Positions 34,235 through 43,683 of a stretch of 64,000 nucleotides of DNA are shown here, in pieces (position 1 is the stretch's first letter; every line of letters starts with the position of its first letter). The DNA lies in assembly GCF_014207595.1 (NCBI RefSeq), contig NZ_JACHGY010000001.1:620001-684000 (forward strand). Reading direction: 5' to 3'. The notes under the pieces were generated by a model that had not been told where the DNA came from, did not search any database, and saw only the letters and a list, made by a program, of their open reading frames with translations. The position numbers were made by a program, and so were the translations under genes. This stretch comes from Algisphaera agarilytica (GTDB taxonomy: Bacteria > Planctomycetota > Phycisphaerae > Phycisphaerales > Phycisphaeraceae).

Positions 34235-34783
34235 ATGTATTCGTCCGTCTATTCCGGAACCGGGCTCAAATGTCTTTCGGTGTTGGCCTGCCTGGTGTGG
34301 GGCCTGGCGTTGAGCGGGTGCACCCACCCGCTGGCTCAGCGTTCGGCTTCGCAATGGAAGGCCGTCCGGGTCCTGGACGAGACCGGCGATGTCACAGACC
34401 GAGACGCTACCCTCAAGAAAAACTACGACACCACCATGGTTTTTCTGCTGCGCGAAACCCAGCCCCCCACCACGCCCGAGCCGCCCGAAGCCGAGATCGC
34501 ACGCGCCACGGTGTACCACGGCGACATGATCGGGTTTGTCTACGAGGGCGGGCAGACGATCGCCGTGGCGGGGTCTCGGGAATGGGAAATCACGCCGGAG
34601 CCCGGGGTCCACTACGTGTGGTACTGCACGCAAGACACCGGCGACGACCTCGCCACCGGGGCACTCCAGGTGGTGGGCGTGGTCTTGGTGCTGGGCGGAC
34701 TTTTGTTCCTCAACTCCCTCGACGACGATGACGACGACTGTGATTACCACCGCACCCGTTACTGCAGCTGCGGCAAGCATTGA
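34235..34783 (+). CDS. Putative lipoprotein with a C-terminal membrane helix
   Basis: From ATG 34235 the product is 182 residues. A hydrophobic signal ends in LALSGCTHP, a lipobox. A beta-rich domain follows (ARATVYHGDMIGFVYEGG, SREWEITPEPGVHYVWYC). A hydrophobic helix near the end (LQVVGVVLVLGGLLFLNSL) precedes an acidic run of six Asp and a Cys/His-rich tail (CDYHRTRYCSCGKH), possibly metal binding. A longer start at 34199 is possible. Function is unknown. Confidence 0.65.
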   Translation: MYSSVYSGTGLKCLSVLACLVWGLALSGCTHPLAQRSASQWKAVRVLDETGDVTDRDATLKKNYDTTMVFLLRETQPPTTPEPPEAEIARATVYHGDMIGFVYEGGQTIAVAGSREWEITPEPGVHYVWYCTQDTGDDLATGALQVVGVVLVLGGLLFLNSLDDDDDDCDYHRTRYCSCGKH

Positions 34784-34859
34784 GGGGCGGGGGTAAAAAA
34801 TGGCCACGCCGAGGCGTCAAGAATCGTGGATAGGATCGGTTTTCAGGAGTGACCGCGGG

Positions 34860-37724
34860 ATGAATCGACGAGTCTGGCGATGGATGAGCGGCGGCGCCTG
34901 CTTGCTATTGGCGGCAGTTTTATGCGCTGGGGCGGATGCGCAGGAAGAACTGGCGGTGGCGTTGCTCGACTGGAGCGTTACGGACGATCGTTACGCCTCG
35001 CACGTGGAAGCCGAGCAGCTGCACGCGTTCATCGAGGCGGCCTTGGTGGGTCAGGGGCCGGTGCGTTGGATCGAGCGCGAGTCGCTGGATGCCGCGGCGG
35101 ACGAACTGATGCTGGCCCGGCTGGGCGGCTCGGAAGACCCCGCAGACTGGTTGCGCCTAGGCCGGTGGGTCAAGGCCGACCTGCTGCTCACCGGCGGGGT
35201 CAGGCGGCAGGCTGAGGGCTGGGTGGTCCACGGCCAGGTGATCGATAGCGAGCGAGCAGACGTGCTCAGCCAGTGGTCGACCCCGCCAGCGGGCGACGTA
35301 GATTCCGCGTTCACGGCCGAGTCGGTCGATCTGCGGACCTACCTCCGAGCGGCCCGCCGCGAGCTGGGCGATGCGAAGCGGGCCTACGAGGCGTCACGCG
35401 ATCAGCAGACCCTGGCGGTCTTGTTTTTCGAGAACCGGACCGAGGTCGGCCGGCGTCTGGATCACCTGGAGCAGCGGCTGATGGATGCGTTGCAGTCGCG
35501 GTGCGATATCACCCCCGGGCAACGGCTGCTGCGTTTCCCCGCGGCGGTGGAGGGCGGCGACGAATACCGGCTGGTTCTGTCGGGGCTGGTCGACGCCGGC
35601 GGCGCAGCGCGTCGGGTGGCGAGCGTCTACGTGTGGGGGCACTACACCGAACTCGACTGGCAGGGCGTGGTCTTCGAAGACGTGCCGGTCCGGCTCACGG
35701 TGTACGCTTGGGACGGACGGGGCGAGCCCGAAGCATTCACGTTCGAAGGCAAAGCCGGGGAGCTCGACCAGCTTGCCAGCCAAAGCATGGAAGAGGTCTC
35801 GGCCTGGGCAGCCGACCGACCCGAGGCCGTTGAACTGGACCCGGCCCAATCGGCCGACACGGCCCAAACGATCTACCGCCGAGTTCAGGCGTTGCAGTCG
35901 ATCCAGGTCGGTAACACGCGATCGGTCACCCCGGCTTTTCTCGACCGCTGGCGTAACACCGTGCGTCTCCTCGAGACCGCATACTTCTTCGATCCCGACA
36001 ACGCCGAGATCCACCGCGAGTTGACCGCCGAGCGGTGGCGAGGCGATTTACAAAGAGACGGCCACGAATTTCTGGAATCCCCCCGCCGGGTGCGCGACCG
36101 CTACCAAGCGGTGCTGTCCCACATCAACCGCTTCGGCTACGGGCAGGCGTGGTCGCTCACGAAGATCACGCCAAGCGGTGGCATGGCCGTGGCCGACCAC
36201 CGCCTCGAAGCAACGGATATCCGAAAGGCTTTGCTGTTTGAAGGACGCGACATGCTCTGGGCCGCGAGCCGGGGCTGGTTCAAAGACATGCCCGAGCAAA
36301 CCGTCGAGTCCGAATTGAAACGGGCAAAGACCGATCACCGCCGCCGAGTGATGGAGATGCTCCGGGCCGAGGATGATCCGGAACTCGCCGAAGCCGCGCT
36401 CTGGTCGATCACTCGGCCCTACACCCCGTCGGAGCAGGTGCAATGGCTGGAAGACCTCGGCCCCATGCTCGACCCGAATTCTCCCGACAAAGACCGGCGG
36501 CATTGGGCCAACAAGGCGCGCGAGGTCTACCGTGCCGCGGGAGACGAAGCCGGGGCTGAACGCTGGCTTGCAAGGTTGAATGAGCCCGAACCGGAAACCC
36601 CGAAGCCGCCTTTGTCCGATGCCGCGGAGTCACGGCGTGAACGCTGGGTCGATTCGTTGCGTATCCCGGATTCGATCAGGCCGCCACAGGTCACGCTTGA
36701 AGTCGCCGACACCCAGAGCGGTCCGCCGCCCGCGACCGACCCGGGTTTATACGCCCGCCGTTACGGACTCGACCTCGCGGAAACGCCGGCGACGGCGGCC
36801 CTCGATCGGCCGGCCGCCGATCCCCAATCGATGTGGTGGACCACCGATGGGGGCGGGCTGATCCGCACCAACCTCGAAGACCAAACCACGCAAACCTTCG
36901 GCCCCGAAGACGGGCTCACCGCCACGCGGTTCCACGCAGCAGCAGAAACCGCCGACTCGCTCGTGTTCCTCGGCGGCGAGTGGGGCGAGTCCCAGCAGCT
37001 GTGCTTCTACAACCCCGAGTCCGGACAGTGGAGCGCGATCGCCTTGCCGCCACCCACCGATTCCGGGGTCCAACCGATCCACGCCAAGCTCCTGGCGGTC
37101 TGCGGCGATTGGATCATCGTGGCAGGCGATGACTACGGCAGCGATCCGCAGATGATGATGTACAGCCTGAGCCGGGAGACCTGGACCGATCTCCACGCCG
37201 AATGGATCACCTACCTCGAAGAGTTCCCGGAGGTGTTGCCCAACAAACCAAGACGCCCCGCCGGTAAGCTCCTGGTCCGTGCGTTAACCGGCGACCCCGA
37301 ACGCGGCGTATTCTGGATCGGCAGCCCGTATGGCTTGACCCGGTACGACCCCGACCGAGATCGATTCAGCACCTGGTTCAGCCTGCCGCCCCGCTCATCC
37401 GAGGCCCAAGCGATGTTTCTCGCCAAGCCGAGGATCTTCGAAGACGTGACCGCGATCGCGCCGGTCGGGAATCACCTCTTGGTGGCCACCTACAGCTGGC
37501 GTTCCGCCTCGTATTTCTCGCACGACCCGGAAATCGGGGGGAGCTATCTCTTTCTGGTCGACGCCGAAACCACCGCCCCCCTTCGCTACGCCAAGCTCAA
37601 ACACAAGGCTCCGATCTACCGCATCACGCCACGCGGCAACGAAGCCTGGCTGAACCGGCAGGTGTTCGATACAAGCCACCCCGAGATCCGCGCGGTCGAT
37701 TGGTCGGTGCTGCGCCCCGAATAA
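34860..37724 (+). CDS. Large exported protein: CsgG-like domain plus beta-propeller
   Basis: The 954-residue product has a signal peptide (MNRRVWRWMSGG, cleavage near ADAQE). The first 300 residues include a CsgG/FlgO-like part: ELAVALLDWSVTDDRYASHV, then LADLLLTGGV-type strand ADLLLTGGVRR, and a second similar unit at QTLAVLFFENRTE. A helical middle (380-640) follows. The last third has propeller-like blades (MWWTTDGGGLIRTNLED, FWIGSPYGLTRYDPDRDRF) as in regulator propellers. It probably acts in the periplasm or at the outer membrane. I chose ATG 34860 because the signal peptide begins there. CAGGAG lies upstream. Confidence 0.75.
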   Translation: MNRRVWRWMSGGACLLLAAVLCAGADAQEELAVALLDWSVTDDRYASHVEAEQLHAFIEAALVGQGPVRWIERESLDAAADELMLARLGGSEDPADWLRLGRWVKADLLLTGGVRRQAEGWVVHGQVIDSERADVLSQWSTPPAGDVDSAFTAESVDLRTYLRAARRELGDAKRAYEASRDQQTLAVLFFENRTEVGRRLDHLEQRLMDALQSRCDITPGQRLLRFPAAVEGGDEYRLVLSGLVDAGGAARRVASVYVWGHYTELDWQGVVFEDVPVRLTVYAWDGRGEPEAFTFEGKAGELDQLASQSMEEVSAWAADRPEAVELDPAQSADTAQTIYRRVQALQSIQVGNTRSVTPAFLDRWRNTVRLLETAYFFDPDNAEIHRELTAERWRGDLQRDGHEFLESPRRVRDRYQAVLSHINRFGYGQAWSLTKITPSGGMAVADHRLEATDIRKALLFEGRDMLWAASRGWFKDMPEQTVESELKRAKTDHRRRVMEMLRAEDDPELAEAALWSITRPYTPSEQVQWLEDLGPMLDPNSPDKDRRHWANKAREVYRAAGDEAGAERWLARLNEPEPETPKPPLSDAAESRRERWVDSLRIPDSIRPPQVTLEVADTQSGPPPATDPGLYARRYGLDLAETPATAALDRPAADPQSMWWTTDGGGLIRTNLEDQTTQTFGPEDGLTATRFHAAAETADSLVFLGGEWGESQQLCFYNPESGQWSAIALPPPTDSGVQPIHAKLLAVCGDWIIVAGDDYGSDPQMMMYSLSRETWTDLHAEWITYLEEFPEVLPNKPRRPAGKLLVRALTGDPERGVFWIGSPYGLTRYDPDRDRFSTWFSLPPRSSEAQAMFLAKPRIFEDVTAIAPVGNHLLVATYSWRSASYFSHDPEIGGSYLFLVDAETTAPLRYAKLKHKAPIYRITPRGNEAWLNRQVFDTSHPEIRAVDWSVLRPE

Positions 37725-37804
37725 ATCTCACGTACTGCCCTTCGATGTTCGGCGACGGGCTATGATTTAAACCGATCTCACTCCACAAGCCGCTTCTCGA
37801 AACC

Positions 37805-38119
37805 ATGTCTGACCCCGCCCACGAACCGATCCGTTGCCCCGAGTGCCGACAACGCATGACGCCCGGGCACATCTCGGTGTCGCAAGGGGTGCACTGGATG
37901 CGTCGGGCCGAGGGGCCGTACGGCGACTTCGCCGAAAACATCCCCGGCACCCACGCGGTCATGCGGGCCAACCGCCTGCCCGCCTGGCGTTGCCACAGCT
38001 GCCACCTGGTCATGTTCCGCTACGGCCACGACGTGCAGCGCCAGGAAGCGATCAAACGGGGTACCTCGCTCCCCGGCACTGGGACCGAGAACGCCAGCGA
38101 CTCCGGGACCCCCGGCTGA
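37805..38119 (+). CDS. Zinc-ribbon protein (DUF6487-like)
   Basis: The 104-residue protein has RCPECRQRMTPGHISV (residues about 9-24) and, after a Trp-containing middle, AWRCHSCHLVMFRYG near 60-75. The two CxxC pairs would hold one zinc. This pattern resembles the short DUF6487-type zinc-ribbon family; I give that as a likely match only. The tail is low complexity. It is transcribed alone. Confidence 0.7.
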   Translation: MSDPAHEPIRCPECRQRMTPGHISVSQGVHWMRRAEGPYGDFAENIPGTHAVMRANRLPAWRCHSCHLVMFRYGHDVQRQEAIKRGTSLPGTGTENASDSGTPG

Positions 38120-38264
38120 GCCCCGCGCCGCCCCACCCCTACAACCGGCACAACCCCACCCCCTCCCCAAGCCCCTCGCTCGGCATCGGCGTATCGCCTC
38201 GCTTGGGGCCGCGCATCGGCCGTAGATATCAGGTGTAACCCGCTTGATCCGTGCGATCGTAACC

Positions 38265-39395
38265 ATGCTGCGCCCCGACTCCTCGCTCGACTTACCTCCC
38301 CGTTTCGAAACGCTCGAAGCCCGGCAGCTCTGCGCAGTTGATCTGGCGGGAAGCCTGGTAGCCCACTGGACCTTTGAGGACGCTCCCGCCGCGGCGGTCT
38401 ACGCGGACACCTCAGCCGACGGATCGGACCACAGCGCAACACCGGCTGGCGACGCGGACATCCAGCCCCAGAACCGCACCAACCAAACCCTGCACCTCGA
38501 CGGAGCGGGCGATTACCTCTCCGCCCCGAATTCCTCGGAGATCAATCTGGTGACCCAGGGCCAGCGCACCATCGCTTTCTGGTTCCGCGCCGACGACGCC
38601 GAGCTGAGCAGCCGCAAGCAAATCATTTTTGAAGAAGGCGGCACGACACGGGGCCTGAACATCTACCTCTACGACGGCCGGGTCTACGTCGGCGGGTGGA
38701 ACCTGCCGGGCAGCGAATCCAACTGGGCCGGGACGTGGCTGAGCGCGGCGGGCATCCGCACCGGGCAATGGCACCACGTGGCGCTCACACTCGACGGCGG
38801 CGCCACGCTTGAGGCCGACGCGATGCGGGGCTACCTCGACGGGCAGGAATTCGCGCGCGGCGAGGGCTCGCAGCTCTGGCCCCACTCCGGATCGATCACC
38901 ATCGGCGATCACTCCGACGGCACGATCTTCCACGACGGCGTCCAGTCCGGCTCGTTCACCGCGTCGTTTGCGGGCCAGCTCGACGACGGCCGGGTCTACA
39001 ACCGCCCGCTCGACGCTTCGGAAGTCTTCACGCTCGCGCGCGGCCCCGCCGCCTCGCAGGGCAACCCGGCCTCGCAGCCGATCGCCCTCTCGGTCCACGA
39101 CATCGAGTACGCCATCGCACCCGTTGCCAAGCTTGCCCCGGTCGCCACCGACGTGCCCGAAAGCCCCGACCTCGGTGCACCCCCCGTCTTCCCGGCTCGC
39201 GCAACCGTCGTGCCCGATCGCGTTGCCGATCCGCTCGCCTCGGCAAGCCAAACGCCACCCGCAGACGCGGGCTGGCCGTCAATCCTGTGGTGGGACATGC
39301 TGGCGGCGATGGATGACCAAGCCGAGCAAGAGGGCGACGACACCGACGACCAGGCCGTGGTCGAAGTCGAGGTGGACGACGCGCCGCTGCGGTAA
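38265..39395 (+). CDS. LEPR-XLL-like surface protein with a LamG/concanavalin domain
   Basis: Near the N-terminus PRFETLEARQLCAVD matches the planctomycete LEPR-XLL-type segment (FExLExRxL), which precedes the export region of many large surface proteins. From AGSLVAHWTFEDAP to about residue 260 there is a laminin-G-3/concanavalin-like domain: NQTLHLDGAGDYLSAP, RTIAFWFRADD, GQWHHVALTLDGG, GSITIGDHSDG and FAGQLDDGRVYNRPL. Such domains bind glycans. A Pro/Ala tail and an acidic end follow, where other members have many more repeats. ATG 38265 is preferred; TTG 38244 would add seven residues. Confidence 0.78.
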   Translation: MLRPDSSLDLPPRFETLEARQLCAVDLAGSLVAHWTFEDAPAAAVYADTSADGSDHSATPAGDADIQPQNRTNQTLHLDGAGDYLSAPNSSEINLVTQGQRTIAFWFRADDAELSSRKQIIFEEGGTTRGLNIYLYDGRVYVGGWNLPGSESNWAGTWLSAAGIRTGQWHHVALTLDGGATLEADAMRGYLDGQEFARGEGSQLWPHSGSITIGDHSDGTIFHDGVQSGSFTASFAGQLDDGRVYNRPLDASEVFTLARGPAASQGNPASQPIALSVHDIEYAIAPVAKLAPVATDVPESPDLGAPPVFPARATVVPDRVADPLASASQTPPADAGWPSILWWDMLAAMDDQAEQEGDDTDDQAVVEVEVDDAPLR

Positions 39396-39404
39396 CATTC
39401 GGGC

Positions 39405-40445
39405 ATGAGTACGCCCTATCACCCACGTCCCGACCGCTACGACGCTGTTCCCGAAGGCTGGTTCCGCCGATGCGGTCGCACCGGCCTGCTGCTGCCCGCG
39501 CTCAGCCTGGGCTGCTGGCACAACTTCGGCGACGCCGGCACCGACCCCCGCCAACTCCCCGAGTCCGACTTCCACGCCAACGCCCAGGCGATGCTGTTCA
39601 CCGCGTTCGACCACGGCATCACCCACTTCGACCTGGCCAACAACTACGGCCCACAGCCCGGCGCCGCCGAGCTCCGCGTCGGCCGTATCCTCCGCGAAGA
39701 CTTCCGCGGCTACCGCGACGAACTGATCATCTCGTCCAAAGCGGGGTACACGATGTGGCCCGGGCCCTACGGCGACTGGGGCAGCCGCAAGTACCTGCTC
39801 GCGTCGCTCGACCAGTCGCTGGATCGGCTGGGCTTGGACTACGTGGACATCTTCTACTCCCACCGCCCCGACCCCGAGACGCCCCTGGAAGAAACGATGG
39901 GGGCGCTCGACACCGCGGTGCGTTCGGGCAAGGCGTTGTACGCGGCGATCAGCAACTACTCCGGCGAGCAAACCCTCGAAGCCCGCCGGGTCTGTGAACG
40001 TGAAGGGTTCATCAAGCCGATCCTGCACCAGCCGCGCTACTCGATGCTCGACCGCTGGATCGAGCCCGAGCTGCTTCCCGTCACCGGCGAGCTGGGCATG
40101 GGCGTGATCGCGTTCTGCCCGCTGGCGCAGGGCCTGCTCACACCCAAGTACCTCGGCGGCATCCCCGACGACTCGCGCGTCAAGCAGGCGGCGGGCTTCC
40201 TCACCGAGGACCGCGTCACGCCCGAGCTGATCGAAAAGCTCCAGAAGCTCAACGCGATCGCGGAGGAGCGTAGCCAGTCGTTGGCGCAGCTCGCGCTGTC
40301 GTGGGCGCTGCGCGACACGCGGATGACCTCGCTGATCATCGGTGCGAGTCGGCCGTCGCAGATCGAAGCGAATGTTGAAGCCGCCGAAAAGCTCGCGTTC
40401 ACCGACAGCGAACTGTTGGCGATCGAAACCGTGCTCGCCGAGTAG
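39405..40445 (+). CDS. Aldo/keto reductase (YghZ/L-glyceraldehyde-3-phosphate reductase type)
   Basis: The 346-residue NADPH-dependent enzyme has the catalytic tetrad in place: THFDLANNYGP (Asp76, Tyr81), IISSKAGYTMWPGPYGDWGS (Lys112) and FYSHRPDPE (His about 148). NYSGEQ, HQPRYSMLDRW and SLIIGASRPSQIEANVEA are the cofactor-binding C-terminal motifs. The GPYGDWGSRKYL sequence is typical of the YghZ subgroup, which handles L-glyceraldehyde-3-phosphate and methylglyoxal. It starts 10 bases after the LamG gene stop. Confidence 0.9.
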   Translation: MSTPYHPRPDRYDAVPEGWFRRCGRTGLLLPALSLGCWHNFGDAGTDPRQLPESDFHANAQAMLFTAFDHGITHFDLANNYGPQPGAAELRVGRILREDFRGYRDELIISSKAGYTMWPGPYGDWGSRKYLLASLDQSLDRLGLDYVDIFYSHRPDPETPLEETMGALDTAVRSGKALYAAISNYSGEQTLEARRVCEREGFIKPILHQPRYSMLDRWIEPELLPVTGELGMGVIAFCPLAQGLLTPKYLGGIPDDSRVKQAAGFLTEDRVTPELIEKLQKLNAIAEERSQSLAQLALSWALRDTRMTSLIIGASRPSQIEANVEAAEKLAFTDSELLAIETVLAE

Positions 40446-40462
40446 CGTGATCCAACTCCAGG

Positions 40463-40534
40463 TTTAGTGGGTGACGCGCAGCGTCCCGCGAAATGCACTC
40501 GGGTTACGCGGGGCACTTCGTGCCGCCCGCTAAA
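40463..40534. repeat. 72-bp palindromic repeat of the TTTAGCGGGC family
   Basis: It begins TTTAGTGGGTGACGCGCAGC and ends CTTCGTGCCGCCCGCTAAA, so the outer 10 bp are inverted copies. Inner hairpins are GACGC/GCGTC and GGCAC/GTGCC. Half of it occurs at 10257-10286, and its right half is embedded in the composite elements at 27819 and 30219. Confidence 0.82.
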
Positions 40535-40583
40535 CCTAACGTTGATTGGCACTACAACCGCCGTTGCGACACGCTAAGCCCGA

Positions 40584-41183
40584 TCATTTCGTCGCGGTGT
40601 AGAAATCAAACGTGTGTTGCAGGTCTTGCTCCTCGCAGACGAACCGCGCTGCCACGAACGGCGGGAAGGGCCACGGGGCGAACCGTCCAAACGCCGGGAG
40701 CTCGGCGATCGGGAACGGCCGATGCTCGGGCACATCGTCCCAGCTGTTGATCAGCACACCGTCCGGGCGGAGGCAGCGGTGGATGTTCTCGACCGATCGG
40801 TTGGCGACCTCGGGATCGTCGAGGCCCCACCCCATGACCCCGAGCATCAGGACCGCGTCGAGGCTGTTCGCCTCGAAGTGTTGGTCGACGTGTTCGACCG
40901 AATCCACGATGTGTTGTTTCGCGCCGTAACGCTTGCGGGCCGGGTCGATCTCGAGGGTCCAGAAGTCTTTGTCGGCGAAGGTTTTTTTGTAGTGCCAGGT
41001 GTACCAGTGGCAGCCGACAAACAGCACCCGCTTGAGGTCCTCCCGGCCGACCAGGTAGGGGAAGATCGTTTCATCCAGAACCCGCCGGTCCTGCTCGTCG
41101 AGCTTGGGGCCCACGCCACAGATCAGCATCAGGTCGCGGACGTTTCGGCCGACCGGCTTGACCAGCGATTTCACGATCGACAT
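40584..41183 (-). CDS. SAM-dependent methyltransferase (class I)
   Basis: The 199-residue protein has the Rossmann SAM-binding start KRVLFVGCHWYTWHYKK, the acidic strand end WTLEIDPARKRYG, then SLDAVLMLGVMGWGLDD (motif IV area) and HRCLRPDGVLINSWDD. The substrate is not identifiable. GGAGG just before ATG 41183 marks the start. It is probably cytoplasmic. No operon partner is clear; yidD upstream ends 66 bp away in the same direction. Confidence 0.82.
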   Translation of the reverse strand: MSIVKSLVKPVGRNVRDLMLICGVGPKLDEQDRRVLDETIFPYLVGREDLKRVLFVGCHWYTWHYKKTFADKDFWTLEIDPARKRYGAKQHIVDSVEHVDQHFEANSLDAVLMLGVMGWGLDDPEVANRSVENIHRCLRPDGVLINSWDDVPEHRPFPIAELPAFGRFAPWPFPPFVAARFVCEEQDLQHTFDFYTATK

Positions 41184-41248
41184 CGAACCCTCCAACTCAA
41201 AAACCTCGACCAACGTCAAACACTACGCCAAGAGCAAGAATACACGAC

Positions 41249-41491
41249 TCAGGCCGGGTCGTGTCCGCAGCCGCCCCAGGGGTGGCAGCGCCCGATGCGT
41301 TTGATCCCCCGCCAACCGCCCCGCCAGGGTCCGTACTTCGCCACCGCATCGAGCATGTATTGGCTGCACGTCGGCTGGTACCGGCAGTAACCCCCCAGCC
41401 AGATCCCCAATGTGCCCCGGTACACACCCACCCCGAGGTGGATGACCAAGACCGCGACTCGGTTGATGATATTCACCCGTAAGACTTTCAC
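41249..41491 (-). CDS. yidD: Membrane protein insertion efficiency factor YidD
   Basis: The 80-residue protein has the family core YRGTLGIWLGGYCRYQPTCSQ (cut here after CRYQPTCSQ), AVAKYGPWRGGWRG and RIGRCHPWGGCGHDPA at the end. YidD helps membrane-protein insertion and is usually next to rnpA and yidC; here it is separated from them and follows hemB by 28 bp. It starts with GTG at 41491. A GTG five codons later is possible. Confidence 0.9.
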   Translation of the reverse strand: MKVLRVNIINRVAVLVIHLGVGVYRGTLGIWLGGYCRYQPTCSQYMLDAVAKYGPWRGGWRGIKRIGRCHPWGGCGHDPA

Positions 41492-41519
41492 TGCGAAGCG
41501 ACACCGCAGAGCCGCGGCG

Positions 41520-42533
41520 CTACTTCTCGCTCAACCAGCCCGCGACCTGAGGCGCAAAGTACGTCAGGATCGCATCCGCCCCCGCACGACGGATCCCAAG
41601 CAGGCTTTCCATGACGACCGCGCGTTCGTCGACCCAGCCGCTCGCCGCCGCGGCTTTGATCATGAGGTATTCGCCGCTGACCTGGTACGCCGCGACGGGC
41701 AGGTGCGTGTGTTCACGCACGGCGCGGATCACATCCAGGTACGGCCCGGCGGGCTTGACCATCACAAAGTCCGCGCCCTCGTTCTCATCCAGTTCGACTT
41801 CGCGCAGGGCCTCGCGCACGTTCGCGGGGTCCATCTGGTAGGTCTTCTTGTCACCCGGGATGGGCTTGCCGCCCTCGGCGGACGATTTGGGCGCGCTGTC
41901 GAGGGCGCCGCGGAACGGGCCGTAGTAGGCCGAAGCGTACTTGGCGGTGTAGGACATGATCGAGACGTCGGCGTGGCCCGCGGCGTCGAGCGTATCGCGG
42001 ATCGCGCCGACTCGGCCGTCCATCATGTCGCTGGGCGCGACGATATCCGCGCCCGCCTCGGCGTGAAGCAGGGCCTGCTTGACCAAGACCTCAACCGTCG
42101 GGTCGTTCTCGATGCCCCCGTCATCATTGACGATGCCATCGTGCCCGTCGCTGGAGTACGGGTCCAGCGCGACGTCGGTGATCACGCAGACGCCGGGGTG
42201 CGCCGCCTTGATCGCCCGGATCGCGCGGGGGTAGAGCCCCTCGGGGTTGTAGGCCTCGTCGCCCGTCACCGACTTCAACCCATCGGCGATCTTGGGGAAC
42301 AGTACCACCTTGTCGATGCCCAGGGCGATGACCCGCCCCACCTCGCCGACCAGCCCATCGACCGACCAACGCGTCAGTCCGGGCAGCGAGTCGAGCGCGA
42401 CATCGTTCGGGTCGTCGTGCAGAAACAGCGGGTAGATCAACTGCCCGGCATCGAGCCGGGTCTCGGCAACCATGGCCCGGATCGCGGCGGTCCGGCGGTT
42501 GCGTCTGGGGCGTTGGGGTAGGTCCTGCGGCAT
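41520..42533 (-). CDS. hemB: Delta-aminolevulinic acid dehydratase (porphobilinogen synthase)
   Basis: HemB joins two aminolevulinate molecules into porphobilinogen for heme synthesis. The 337-residue protein has the two Schiff-base lysine motifs SYTAKYASAYYGPFR and ADFVMVKPAGPYLDVI, and IVAPSDMMDGRVGAIR. In the metal-site region it reads DVALDPYSSDGHDG instead of the cysteine-rich DVCLCEYT type, so it should use Mg rather than Zn at that site. It is between a secreted protein gene (9-bp gap) and yidD in one operon. hemL is at 51.7 kb. Confidence 0.95.
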   Translation of the reverse strand: MPQDLPQRPRRNRRTAAIRAMVAETRLDAGQLIYPLFLHDDPNDVALDSLPGLTRWSVDGLVGEVGRVIALGIDKVVLFPKIADGLKSVTGDEAYNPEGLYPRAIRAIKAAHPGVCVITDVALDPYSSDGHDGIVNDDGGIENDPTVEVLVKQALLHAEAGADIVAPSDMMDGRVGAIRDTLDAAGHADVSIMSYTAKYASAYYGPFRGALDSAPKSSAEGGKPIPGDKKTYQMDPANVREALREVELDENEGADFVMVKPAGPYLDVIRAVREHTHLPVAAYQVSGEYLMIKAAAASGWVDERAVVMESLLGIRRAGADAILTYFAPQVAGWLSEK

Positions 42534-42542
42534 ACACCCATC

Positions 42543-43574
42543 CTAGCGGGATTCGGCCTCACTCGGCGCACTCGCCTCGCCCTCTGATGAAGCGGCCGCT
42601 TCGTCTTCACTCGCGTCCTCGCCCTGCTGCACAGGTTCCGCCGTCTCGGTCGACTCGGGGAACAGTCGATCCAGTTCATCTTGGATCGGCATCAGGCCGG
42701 GCGTGCCCACGGGGACGCCTTCCAGCTTGGCTTTGTCGGACTCGGACAGGCTGCCGCTCTTCATCACGGAGCCGAGCACCGCCACGCGGGTTTCCGGCCT
42801 GTCCTGGTGCTCCATAATCAAATCCCACGCCTGCACAGACAATTCGTCCTGCCCCGAGGCGACCAGCACCGCGTAGATTATGGCAACCTTTCGATCGTAG
42901 GAACGAGCAAGGTTCTTTGTGACCCGCTCTCGGTCCTCCGCGGACATGGTTCCACCGTGGTGCTCTCGCGATTTGGCGTACAACGCCAAAATCCCGCCTC
43001 TCAAGTAGGAATCGGCACACTGCGTAATCGATCCGAGGGGATCCGGGTAATAGTGCTGGAGGTCCGACCAACGCCCTGCCTCCATCAAGTCGGTCTCCAA
43101 AAATCGGCGGGTTAGCTTGACCTGATCGGATTTTGTCTCATCCAAAACCGCCTGATCGAACCACAGTAACGACCGCTCTTGTTCGCCCACCACCCGGTTG
43201 AGGACCATCCAATCGACCAACGCATCGTCCTGAAAAGGGTACGGCTGATTACCCGCCAACTGATCGCGTTGGGACGCAAAATACTGCCGCGGCTTGACGT
43301 GTAACGCAACCAGGTCAATCATCTCCTGGATCTTGTCGTCCGAGTGTATGTTCATCCCCAACTCTTTATTGACGTAACGCTCTCGCCAGAACTTCCGGTA
43401 GAACTTGCCGGCCAGTTGCCAGTCCCCTTCCGCCAGAGCGGCCTTGGCTTTCGCCTCATGGATCCGAAGCGTTTGCCGTTTCTTATTGACATCAGCCAAT
43501 GCTGGGCCAGCGACCAGCATTGCCGACAAAACCACCACGGCTTGAACCCAAACCCGCTGCTTAGCAATCCACAT
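42543..43574 (-). CDS. Secreted alpha-helical protein of unknown function
   Basis: The 343-residue product from ATG 43574 has a signal peptide (VVVLSAMLVAGPALADV, cleavage near residue 28) and a helix-rich mature part that starts with a TPR-like pair (HEAKAKAALAEGDWQLAGKF). The last 60 residues are a Glu/Ser/Ala-rich disordered tail. GGAGG lies just upstream of the ATG. It is first in an operon with hemB and yidD. Base composition is lower in GC than its neighbours. Function is unknown; a periplasmic scaffold is a guess. Confidence 0.7.
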   Translation of the reverse strand: MWIAKQRVWVQAVVVLSAMLVAGPALADVNKKRQTLRIHEAKAKAALAEGDWQLAGKFYRKFWRERYVNKELGMNIHSDDKIQEMIDLVALHVKPRQYFASQRDQLAGNQPYPFQDDALVDWMVLNRVVGEQERSLLWFDQAVLDETKSDQVKLTRRFLETDLMEAGRWSDLQHYYPDPLGSITQCADSYLRGGILALYAKSREHHGGTMSAEDRERVTKNLARSYDRKVAIIYAVLVASGQDELSVQAWDLIMEHQDRPETRVAVLGSVMKSGSLSESDKAKLEGVPVGTPGLMPIQDELDRLFPESTETAEPVQQGEDASEDEAAASSEGEASAPSEAESR

Positions 43575-43683
43575 CGTGAGGCGCCTCCAGAATACCGACG
43601 CGGTTATAGAACTCGAATCAATCAGAAGCCCGGAAGACCGTCCCATGCTAGTGCCACACCCGCCTGCGTGCGACCCCCAAGGC

